A stretch of 64,000 bases of DNA, from positions 170,207 through 234,206 of the forward strand of contig JAGPYM010000046.1 of the NCBI GenBank assembly GCA_020736575.1, read 5' to 3'. Shown here one piece after another: positions 54,582-64,000 of this stretch; within the stretch, counting starts at the first letter, position 1; each line of letters opens with the position of its first letter. The stretch comes from Thelonectria olida (Eukaryota; Ascomycota; Sordariomycetes; Hypocreales; Nectriaceae). A program made the position numbers and the translations under genes. The notes under the pieces are model-generated. The model worked only from the letters and a program-made list of their open reading frames with translations. It did no database searches and had not been told where the DNA came from.

Positions 54582-56465
54582 GATAGCTGTTCACATGGAA
54601 GGGTTTGTTTGTCGGGCGATCGTGGAGCTGGAATTGAAGCTTGAGGATGGGGACAGAATGTTGTGTTAAGACCAATGTGGCTGAGCAGGTCCTTTTACTC
54701 GTTTTGCGCACTTGCGCATAACGGAATCAAGCCAGCACCAAAGTTGCCAGAAGCACAAGCACTATTCTCAATATTTTAAGTACCAGCCATTTCTCGCCTT
54801 GTGCTCAATATCGTTACATGCAAATGCTAAAATACTAACTTGAGTCGCAAGTACGGGGGAATACATAATAACGGTTTCCTGCTTGACTTGGTAATTAATC
54901 ATGAATTGACACTCGGGCAGACGACGCCCCAGACTGTGTTTGCTATCAGACGCTATCAACCGATACTTCTAGAAAGTCTACTTCACTATGGCGTCCAATG
55001 GCAATTTGGGGTCCTCAACAATTACAGCTGATAGCGCGTAAGTAGCTTGGCGTACTCCCGTTGGTGGCTGCAAACCACAACCCATGCTAATGTGGCGCTT
55101 CTCCAGCGCTGAAAGCCCGAAAGCAACGTTAATGCTTGACCGATTCCTCAGCGAGCCGCTCACTACAATCGAAGCTCTTGCCGTGGGCGCCAAAAGCAAT
55201 ATGGGAGAAAATCACGCTGCTGCTGCCCAGAAGAAGGTGAACGACTTTGATAAGCAATGGAGAGAGTTGAGTGAGATGGAGCGACCGGAGAATTAGATTA
55301 GCCCCGTAACGCGCCACCCTAAAAATTGCATCTCATTCTTCCTACCCTGGGTACCATGCCACCAGAAGGAGCCGATGATAATACTATCTTTTCAATTCTA
55401 GATCGCAGTTCGCTAGGATTGCGATGGTTAGAAGAGAATTTCCAACTGCTATATAAGTTCCCAAGTCTTCCTTAAAAGTTAGTAATAATATGACCACCTT
55501 TTCTAGCTAAATATTAAGACACTAACACCTACTGTTGAAATGAGAAGATTCAAGTTGCTTAATTCATACTAAATATGCAGTGGGGGAACCACTGTTTATG
55601 TACACAGGCACAAATCCCTTGTAGAATGTTCCTCCTGCTTCCACACCTTGCCACCGACTTGGTCGACTCACACTTGTGATCTCCAACACCGTATTGCCGA
55701 TAGCATGATACGGCTCGGGGCCGGCCAGTCGTTTGCGACAAATGCTAAGAACAGCTGGCTTAACGCAGGGCCGAGCAAGGTCGTGCGGCTGATGGAGAAG
55801 TCACTATAGCACACGGCGGGAAGCCGATGGAAGCGGCCGGCGGTAGAGCGGTGGCTCCGGCAACTGCAGCGCTTCCGGGGAGGGGCTTATGGTGCTTATA
55901 GCGACTTGGGCCGTCCAGCCGGGGCAAAGCCCGGGGGTAACAACGCTGAGGTGCAGCACTGCGACTCGTGGCAGCTCATACGGAACATCTTCGTATTTGA
56001 CGGCCTACTGTACAAAGGCCATCCTGTGTTTCATCGTTTTCTTGTGTTGCGTTGCTACCTCCACTTGGCCCGTGCGCGTGTTGCATCGCAGCAGGCGGTC
56101 AATACCAAGGCGGACGGGTACCCGTCCAAGTGGGTGACAATGAAAATGTCCGGTCTGGCCACCCAGTTTGTATGAGAAGACCGGACTTTTTTTCTGTCAC
56201 CCGCTTGCCGTCCTTCTAATGGGAATAATGTTTCGTCACTGTGACCACACCTATGTACAAGGCTGCGTATTATTAAAAACGTGCCACGCCGCCATCCTCT
56301 GAACGACGCCGCAATCCAACATCCTGCCAATCTCCATGCAGGCTGCCCTGCTTCTCGAGACAGAATATTAATAGTAAGCATTTTTTTTCATTAACGTGAA
56401 TCTATGAAAAATAAATCTATATAAAAACGTTTTCAATAAGCCTTAACGCTTCTTACTATAGATTC
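54582..56465. other. Intergenic region with two weak coding-like patches
   Basis: At 55084-55296 on + an ATG-started 70-codon frame (LDRFLSEPLTTIEALAVGAK) and at 55906-56175 on + a frame (IRNIFVFDGLLYKGHPVFHR) read like protein but are not recognised. The second, GC-rich one may be a transposase relic. AT-rich sequence lies at 56370-56460. No other feature. Confidence 0.3.
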
Positions 56466-57512
56466 TCAAAGGTATGGCTTTTTCTCTGTGTGTGAGATAA
56501 AGACGCCTGCATAACCACCGTTAACAGTAGCCTTATTCACGAGAGCCAAGACCGACTCGACGCTGACGTCTACCTTGGCAGGTCCTTGGAAGGTGGGTGA
56601 ATAGTCCTTGAACTTTTGAAACATAGCCATAGCCAACTTTCCTTCCTCCTCAGTTTCTATTTAAACGTCAGCAAAAAGCACACCATTTTAGTTGTTCAGA
56701 CGACTACATACCGATCTGCAGACTGCCGGTGTCTACCGCACCAGGGCAAATTGCCATGACAAGGACGCCCTTCTCACGGTAGACGGCACTGAACTTGGCA
56801 ACGGCCATGTTCAGAGCTGCCTTACTCATTGAATAAGCCACGGCTTGATATATATCGGCCTTGAGTGTCATCTCAGTGTCCGAGATACCGGTGGAGATGG
56901 CAATCACTTTCTTTGCGCGACCCTTCAAAATCAGGGGCATGAAAATACTGAATAGGTGGACGGGGCCGATGGTGTTGACTCGGAAGTGTTCAATCAAATC
57001 TTCTTCCAGTGCCTTTGGATCCTGGATCCTGTGGAAGAATTAGTCTCAAATAACTATACCAGCGATGTTTATCCTCCCACCGAGAACCTACAGAGTGTCA
57101 AGGCCGACCAAGGCAGTCTTAGCTTGAAGCGCGGCACAGGCGATGATATAATCAAGGGTGCCGTTTGTTTTCTCCGAAACAACTTGGGCTGCTTTCTAGA
57201 AAACCTTTGAGTCAGTTTCCACCTTAGTATGACGGACCACTCGCTCGCTTACCTTCAATGCATCCGGGTCCGTAGTGTCGGCCTGAATGATGTAGATATT
57301 GCTCCGTCCGATTTCAGCGGCAACCTTGGCCTCGGCGGCGGCTTTGTTGCGGACGAGCCCGAAGACGGAGTTGGCTGGGTTTTCAGAGAGCTGGCGGAGA
57401 AGCTCGAACTACATGACGGATTCTTTGTATTAGTGATGAGTCTTGTCCATGAAGCAGGATGAGAGCGTACGCCAATGCCACGAGAGACTCCCGAAATCAC
57501 GTAGGAGGACAT
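56466..57512 (-). CDS. Short-chain dehydrogenase/reductase (five exons)
   Basis: Minus-strand exons are 57512-57471, 57408-57253, 57195-57092, 57028-56712 and 56656-56466; all junctions keep phase, giving 269 residues. The classical SDR layout is present: the cofactor loop SGVSRGIG at residues 7-14, strand with NIYIIQADTTD, catalytic Ser in VIAISTG, Y-x3-K as YSMSK, and the PG motif ICPGAVDTG. Such enzymes oxidise or reduce alcohols and ketones with NAD(P)H in the cytosol; the usual NNAG is replaced by ACAA, which occurs in some fungal members. Substrate unknown. Divergent from the Zn2Cys6 regulator with about 470 bases between starts, so it may be its target. Intact. Confidence 0.85.
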
Positions 57513-57983
57513 TGTAACTGAAATTGTATCGTGTACAAAAGTGAGATTGATTGACTGGAGGATGATCCTAAGACGTCGTTCTAAGTGTTGACGAACCTGA
57601 AAGAGGAGCAATCGTGCGTGTACTTATATAGATTTAGACTCATCCTTGGAGCCTTGTATGCTCGCTTTTCGGCTTTAAATCTACTCTGCTCTTTGTTGGT
57701 ATCATGTCAGCGGGTGTGTGACCGGGGGTCCGCTGTAAACTACACGAAAGTTGCCATTCTTCTGAATGCAGACGATGCGCGGGCATTAGTAAGCCGAGTT
57801 GCAGGAGTAGTGCGGGCTTTATAAGTGGTTTCTGAGCGGTTTCAGCCGCCCCTTGGAATCCCCCGGCCGGCGCATTTGTCATCTCGGTGCCAAAGGGGAA
57901 AACTGGCAACTTTTTGTGTGAAAAGCTGAACAATTCTCAGCTTGCACACTCAAGACGTTGGAGGGAACTTCACTTGGGACGTC
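57513..57983. promoter_or_regulatory. Divergent promoter between SDR and Zn2Cys6 regulator
   Basis: 471 bases between the two ATGs. CGG/CCG triplets occur (for example CCGGCCGG near 57863-57870), as expected for Zn2Cys6 binding sites, but no site can be fixed. Confidence 0.35.
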
Positions 57984-59896
57984 ATGCATGCGAATCAGTG
58001 CTGGGCTTGCAGAGGTATGCTATTGGTTCCGGTCCAAGTGACATGTATCGAGGGGGCTAGTTACTGAAGCGCGACAGACTCCAGAGCGGTGTGCAATCGC
58101 GTCCGCCCCCGTTGTGCCAGGTGCGCTCGGTCGAATAGGCCATGTCATTATGGGTTGCGGCTGTCGTGGCCAAAGGGTATCAACACGAAGCGGAGCTTGA
58201 CCCATTCCGTGCACGATGTAGTTGGCACTGCAAAACGTTCCTCCCAGACGAGCTTTGTCAATGCGACGTCATGGGATATCCAGCTCCATGACTACCTCCG
58301 GATGAATCAAGGTTTTACTCCCTCACGGACTTTGCCTGTCACCAAGCTAATACTCCAGCGAATAGGATTTGCCAGTCATACGGGATATGTCTTTCAAAGA
58401 CTCGATCCGTCGAGGGCCCTATCATGGCTCCCAACCAACCTAGGTTATGAGGACCGAGATCTTATTGATCACTGTAAATATAATACTACTTGTAAAATCT
58501 TGCCAAGCTAACACGTGCAGTTATTTGTACGGCGTCGTCCACCCTGGCCATTTTCGAATCGGACAAGAACGAGTTCTTGAGCCTTTTGTTGCGTCTAGCT
58601 CTGTCAGATAGTTCACCGTCTTCTGTGGCGGTGTTACAATCGGCGTTGGCGCTTTCGTCGTTCCACCGGCATGGTCTGCAAGCATCGGTTTTTCGGTTCA
58701 AGGCGCGCGCTCTACGCACACTGGTCATATCTAGCAAACACTGTGTTGAAAGTCCCACGGTCTTCCAACATATTGCGGCGAATATGATACTGTGCCACCT
58801 TGAGGTATGTTCAAGCATGGGTCTATGTCTTCTTTCGAACAACCACTCACCAGCGCTTCAGATGCTCGGAATGCCAAATACATTATCCCTATGGTTCTGT
58901 AAGTGACGTTTAGTCTATTTATTTCTACTTGCCCCGCCTAGAACGATAAATCTGGTCTACGGTGTTAGTTCTTCTGCTGCCTTTTCATGGAATGGGTGGC
59001 CTGATTCTTCAAGGGCATTGCTAAACTGGATTCTAAATTCTAGGCCATTTGAGTGAAGCTAGAACTTTGATCGACAATGCAGGCCTTGACAGCCAAAGTT
59101 TTCAAGGCGAAGTTTCCAGACTTCTAGACTGGGTAGAGTATCATATGGTCATGAGCCGGTTTAGCCACCGACATTGGTATCTAAATGGAGAGTCTACCAG
59201 AGGAGTCAGAAATTTCGCACCTGTGGACCAGGAAACCTGCCACTCACGAAAGGTTAGGCTGACGAATAGCAAGTCATACATGCACGGAATCATTTATCTA
59301 ATATGAGACAGGTCAAAACAGCATCGCACTGTTCACATGAACTTCTTCGGCATTTATATAATATGTTCGACATGATTCGAAAACCAACAGACTCACTATA
59401 CCACAGCGACGAATACGAAAATTCCTTGCGTTGCCTCGAAAACAAAATAAACAGTGTTGTCCCGTTAGCACCAAAAGGTATATCTGATACTGTGTCCGAC
59501 TTGAGCACAGCCTGGGTGGCTACAATGGATCTTTTGAAGCTAGCCGCTCTAATTTACCTCAAAAGAGCATCGCGGAACTTTTCAGGAACCTCCCCTCAAA
59601 TTGATGCCATGGTTGAGAAGGCCCATGTACTTCTTGACGATCTGGGGACCTTCAATCTGGCCTTTCCATTGCTGATTATTGGATGCGAGGCTCGGACAGA
59701 TGAGCAGAGAATGAAGATTCTCGAGCATATTGAAAGAGCAATGAGAACCTCGACTTTGAGGAGTTTGCATGGACTGCAGAATATTCTCCAGCAGATTTGG
59801 GTTCAGGACGACCTTGCTGTTGATTATGAGCTCGACTACTTAAAGAAGTTGGACGCTGTAATATCTTCTTACCAGATTATGCCAAGTTATGTCTAA
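57984..59896 (+). CDS. Zn2Cys6 transcription factor (about seven exons)
   Basis: Exons I can place are 57984-58014, 58078-58473, 58521-58804, 58942-58961, 59044-59252 and 59312-59896. A small exon around 58850-58898 is needed, but its left splice site is unresolved. Joining the first two exons at ACAG|AC gives a perfect binuclear cluster: C-x2-C-x6-C-x6-C-x2-C-x6-C (CWACRDSRAVCNRVRPRCAR...). The rest (about 480 residues) matches the fungal-specific helical regulatory domain (FESDKNEFLSLLLRLALSDS, LLDWVEYHMVMSRFSHRHW, ALIYLKRASRN). The protein is a nuclear regulator binding CGG-type sites, probably of the divergent dehydrogenase. No in-frame lesions are evident, apart from the unresolved exon. 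Confidence 0.75.
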
Positions 59897-60484
59897 TATA
59901 GGAAACTCTCAGATTTGGAACATGATAGATAATATGAGACACGTTCTATGTGAGATTTTTTTTCTTTTGGATTCGGCTATGCTTTGTGACAGATCTCTAT
60001 GAGACTCTTATTTGCTCGTGATATCATCTAAGTGTTTAATATTTATTTCCACATTTAGCATTACACCACGTAGATTCGTCGACAAAGGGACCGTTCGATT
60101 TCTTTGGTCCGCTTTCGATTTCGTCAAAAAGCTCTTTGAGAGCTCGCTCCTGCTCCGCGGACTGAGGAGACATCTTGTAGAGCCAACTACATTGAGCAGG
60201 AGAGCTAGCCATCGCCTTAGTGTCGTTCGGGTTGAGACGAGTATGGGGAGAAGAGCTGCGTCGTGACTTTGCCGTGGCCTCAAAGTGAATGGCAGAACAA
60301 GGCAAGAGGGGAAGAGGGGCAGGACCGCGGGAGAAGACACAGTGGACTGGCGACCCATCGCCGGCCAGAACACGTGATGAGGATGAGGAGCAAATCAGAA
60401 AACGGAGGCGCCGACCACAACACATGGATTACAATCGCGCCTCGTCCGTGACTCTTTTCTAAGTCTCCCATCCACAGAACCATC
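59897..60484. other. Intergenic; possible small minus-strand gene
   Basis: A minus-strand frame from ATG 60425 to 60036 (129 codons) is low-complexity at first. It then reads PAQCSWLYKMSPQSAEQERA and ends with CGNKY; translation might start at the internal Met of MASSPAQC. I do not recognise the family and cannot decide whether it is real. Confidence 0.3.
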
Positions 60485-60508
60485 ATGCCTAAAGAGCCGA
60501 CCGAGGCG
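60485..60508 (+). pseudogene. Isolated 5' exon (MPKEPTEA) of a truncated gene
   Basis: ATG CCT AAA GAG CCG ACC GAG GCG is followed by a good donor (GTAAGT at 60509) and an intron-like stretch with a CTAAC branch-type site near 60577. No second exon follows: from about 60630 the DNA is the AT-rich block. The start resembles the N-terminus of Nhp6-type HMG-box proteins, but eight residues are too few to be sure. Confidence 0.3.
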
Positions 60509-60590
60509 GTAAGTTTCTCCTCGACAGCATATTTCGCCTAGTTTCCAAAGTTTTCCCCAAAGAAGCTTGGTTCGCTAACTAACGTAATCC

Positions 60591-60625
60591 GCCCCCTAAT
60601 CGCGCACCCCCCCTAATCGCACACG
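60591..60625. repeat. Short tandem CCCCTAATCGC motif at the AT-block border
   Basis: Two adjacent units, CCCCCTAATCGCGCAC and CCCCCCTAATCGCACAC. This is the last GC-containing sequence before the AT-rich block; it may mark an element end. Confidence 0.4.
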
Positions 60626-60629
60626 CGAC

Positions 60630-63600
60630 GTGTTATAATTTTAATTTTACCTTAATATAATACTTAACTCTTATAACTTTAATTTTTAATTAATTGCTTC
60701 TAAATTTTTAATATAATATTTTAATATATTAATTATAAATTTCTAATTGTTTTAGTTTTAAAGGGTTTAAAATTAATAAATACTTATATTATAGCTATAT
60801 ATAATAATTTTAAAAAGTTAATATTATAAAATTATAAGAATAATATAATTAATAGATATTTAATAAAGGAAAAAATATAAAACCTAATATTAAAATAAAA
60901 AGATAATTTAATTTAATAGATTTTATTATATATAAAGGGTAATTAGCTTATAATAAAAGTAAATATTTATACTTTTATTAAGGTAGTTATTACTTTTAAT
61001 AGTTAAATAGTTAAATTAAATAAAAATTAAATTAATAAATTTATTTTCTAATATTTAATATTTAAAATAAAGCTATTATAATTTATTAATACTATTTAAA
61101 AGTTTATTATTATAAAATTAGATTCTTTTAGCTTGGGGTATAATAGTACATTTTTAATTACAGTTAAGCTAAACCTTTTAAATTAGAAACTTAAGTTAGA
61201 AATAAAAAAACTGCAGTTAGTTTAATTTTAATAGCTAGTAGTTAGTTAAGTGTAAGTAAATTTTATAATACTTTTAAGCTATATATAAAAGGGCTTTCTA
61301 ATTACCCCATACTATATTAGTATATAAATAATTAAATATAATTAGTAGATTTCTTTAGTATTATAAGAGCTAAAGGCTAGTTTTAAAAGCTAAGGTATAT
61401 TATATTAACTATTAGTAACTTAATTATATAGCTATATATTATAGCTAATATAGTAGTAGTAGCAGGTTATTAGTAGAGAATATAGTAATAAGAACAGAGG
61501 ATTTTTATTAGAAGTTAATAAGGATTAGATAGTTTAAGCTTTTTACTAAATTGAGCTATATAGACTTAAAAGGAAAGGCTAGAAACCTTTAAAAATAAAT
61601 ATTATACTTTCTTTATAGTTTTTATTAAGTTTTTACCTAAGTTTTTATAATTTATTTTAATATTTCTAACTTACTTTTTTTTAATTAGTTAGTTTACCTA
61701 TTTTCTATTTTATTTCTTATTTATAATTATAACTAATTATAAATAAGAGTTAATTTTCCTTTAGACCTCTATTATTCTATCTTTCACATATTTACCTTCT
61801 ATAATTACTTCTATTAGGGGTTAGGTTATATTATTACTCCTACTATTAAATTAGAGATTATACTAGGAATTAATAAGCTATTAAGCTATTAAGTTGGCTT
61901 AATAGTAATACTTCCAAACTATTAAAAATAAACTAGCTATAGAAAGATAAAAGAGAGAAGGAGTAAAGAACTAGAAACTAGAGATTTAGCTGGGCATCTA
62001 ATTAACCTTAAACTTTCCTACCTTTTACCTAATACTTTTACTATTATATAATAATTTCCAATTAAACTATTTAATTAGAAAAAAAAAAAAGAAAGCTATT
62101 ATTAAATAAGTAAGTTTTATTTTATATTATTAGTATTTTAAAATTTTATATTATAAACCTTATAAAATAGATATTCTATTTATAATAGTATTAAATCCTT
62201 AAGTAAATATCTTACTACCTAAAGTACCCTTAATATAAAAGAGCTTAAACTTAAATATACCTATAAATAAAATAATATTATTAAAAGATTAAATAGTTCC
62301 TAGAGTTTAAAATACTTAATAGTAAGAGGGATTAAATAGAAGCTAGTATTTTAATTATAATTAAAATAAATATAAGAAGTTATAAAAAGAGATTAAATAA
62401 AAAGTCTTTATTAATCTAAAAATAGGTTTTAGCTTATAAGTGTTATTATTATAATTAGTTACTAAAAGTATATATATTATATTTACTTTTATATTCTTTA
62501 ATATTTAAAAAATATTATTTTTCTTATAAAAGGATAGTTATTAAAAAGTAGAAGATTTTATACTATTTTAAAAAAATGCCTTTTAAAAGGCAACTAATAT
62601 TACCTTTCTAGCTTTTACTTAAAAATAACCTATTCTATTTAATCCTCTAACCTAATACTTTCTATAGCCTACTAAAAGCTATAAAAGGCCATCCATCCTA
62701 AAGTCTTAATAGCTTGCCCCTATAAGCTGCATCTAGTTAATAATTAAAACTATTAAAAGTAACTTACTTATAAAGATCCCTAAATTGCACTCTTTTATAC
62801 CCAGTTTAATAATAAAATAAGTTAATTATTAATATAAGGGCTATATAATTAAAAGGTCTAATAAAAGTAATTTTAAAAAACCTTCTAATTTACAATTTAA
62901 ATTGCCTCTTACTACCTTTAGTAAAACTACTTCTACTTATTCTATTTTATTAAAAAAGTAAACTTAATAAATTAGTAAGATAAAAACTAGCTCCCTTATA
63001 TTAAAAATAACTATTTTATACTTATTTAAAAGGACTAATACCTTTTAAGAGATTCTAGCCCTATTTTAAAAATTTATAAAAAGTATATTTAAAACTTTTT
63101 AAAAAACTTAAAGCTAAAGCTTAAATAACTTATATTAGTCTAGGGTTATTTAAAAATAAATATTTTATTCTATTTAAAATACTTTAAACTTTTATATAAG
63201 TAATAGCTACTTTTAAAAGAATAGCTAGATTATTTTAAATTATATAATTATACTTTTAATATTATTAAAAAGGTAAGTTTACTATTAGTAGATAATTTTA
63301 ACTTAAAATTAAAATTAAATTATTAGAATCTTTTAAAAGTAATAATCTTAATTAATTAAATATAATAATTAATTATTTTAATTATATAAACTTTAGTAAC
63401 TACTAATAAAAATAATAAAGCTTTTTATAAGTAAATAATTAAGTATTTCTATCTTATAATATTTATTAGTAGTTTTAAAGATAAGTATTAAGCCAAGCCC
63501 TATATATAATTATATTAAATATAATTATTACTAGGCTATATAAAAGTATATATTTAAATTTAGAACTTTTATAAAATAAAATATAATACCTTTATACTCT

Positions 63601-64000
63601 TATTATAAAAGGTATTAAAAGATATCTAGCTATTTCTTACTAAGAAAACTACTTATTCCTATTTAATATAAGAATATAAGACCTCTTTTAAAGCTAAAAA
63701 TAGATATATATAATTAATAGGTTCCTTATAAGGGTATATAATATTACTCTTATAACTTGCTAACCTTTCTACCTAGCTAATAGTAGTAATAATTAAATAG
63801 AAGGTTTTAATAGTAACCCTAAATAGCTAACTAATTAATTTTTAATAAAATATTAATCTCTTATATAAGCTTAATTAATAAAGTGGAAGGCCTTATAAAG
63901 CTAGTTAGTAATAGAGTTAGGAGAAAGCTTATATATATACTTTTTTTAAAAATTTATAACTTTACTATTTAAATAGAATTAGATAATCCTTAAAAAAAGA
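60630..64000. repeat. Large AT-rich, RIP-type block to window end
   Basis: About 3.4 kb with very low G+C, TA- and TTAAA-rich, with no open frame of note on either strand. Scattered short GC-containing words suggest a former element, but no protein motif is readable. It is typical of heterochromatic, RIP-degraded transposon sequence and it continues beyond the window. Confidence 0.8.

Noticed and set aside
60630..64000. Mitochondrial DNA insertion
   Set aside because: AT content is similar to mtDNA, but no mitochondrial protein, rRNA or tRNA signature is readable; RIP-degraded repeat fits better.
1..64000. tRNA or rRNA genes, CRISPR arrays
   Set aside because: I found no cloverleaf-type or rRNA sequence by eye and no regularly spaced repeats; a tRNA could be missed without a scanner.
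1..64000. Giant mobile element (Starship-type) with a tyrosine-recombinase captain gene
   Set aside because: The mix of accessory genes would suit such an element, but no captain-like recombinase or element ends were found in the window.

Overview
The window is nuclear DNA of a filamentous ascomycete (Pezizomycotina). The evidence is short introns of about 45-80 nt with GTAAGT-type donors, fungus-specific families (NLR-like receptors, FunK1 kinase, Zn2Cys6 and C2H2 regulators, Lag1), and AT-rich blocks with the transition bias of repeat-induced point mutation (RIP). I cannot name the species; a Sordariomycete is a guess. Gene models below were built by joining reading frames across GT-AG (and two GC-AG) introns by phase.

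Layout. 0-4.9 kb: four damaged or reduced genes: the 5' part of a large unnamed fungal protein, a Rad60-type SUMO-like protein, a bZIP factor split by a frameshift, and an ankyrin fragment. 6-9.2 kb: an intact NTF2/SnoaL-like gene and an OTT_1508-type deaminase-like gene. 9.2-18.7 kb: gene-poor, with an Hsp70-like relic, an intact gene with a fungal NLR-type N-terminal domain bracketed by two related repeats, a small secreted cysteine-rich protein, and an aldehyde dehydrogenase relic. 19-34.6 kb: spaced, mostly intact genes: Lag1 ceramide synthase, erythromycin-esterase-family protein, DUF2278/lamin-tail protein, CYTH-like protein, a RIP-damaged zincin beside an AT-rich block, and a protealysin-like M4 protease with a duplicated pro-region.

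35.8-52 kb: a nucleoside-phosphorylase NLR broken by one TAG and one frameshift; relics of a diaminopropionate ammonia-lyase and an M20 peptidase; an intact PQ-loop transporter-like gene; a single-pass membrane protein with two PPxY motifs. Then comes the most interesting locus: a kinase-ankyrin gene and a helical-domain pseudokinase gene, head to head at 43.5-49.4 kb, followed by NLR and FunK1 fragments. 52-60 kb: a C2H2 regulator, a short-chain dehydrogenase divergent from a Zn2Cys6 regulator, then from 60.6 kb a 3.4-kb AT-rich, gene-free block to the window end.

Reading as a whole: this is accessory, rearranged sequence rich in self/non-self and cell-death type genes. Decayed copies sit among intact ones. 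The kinase-ankyrin/pseudokinase pair has the layout expected for a kinase that signals to a death effector, loosely like RIPK/MLKL. That functional link is inference from domains and orientation only.
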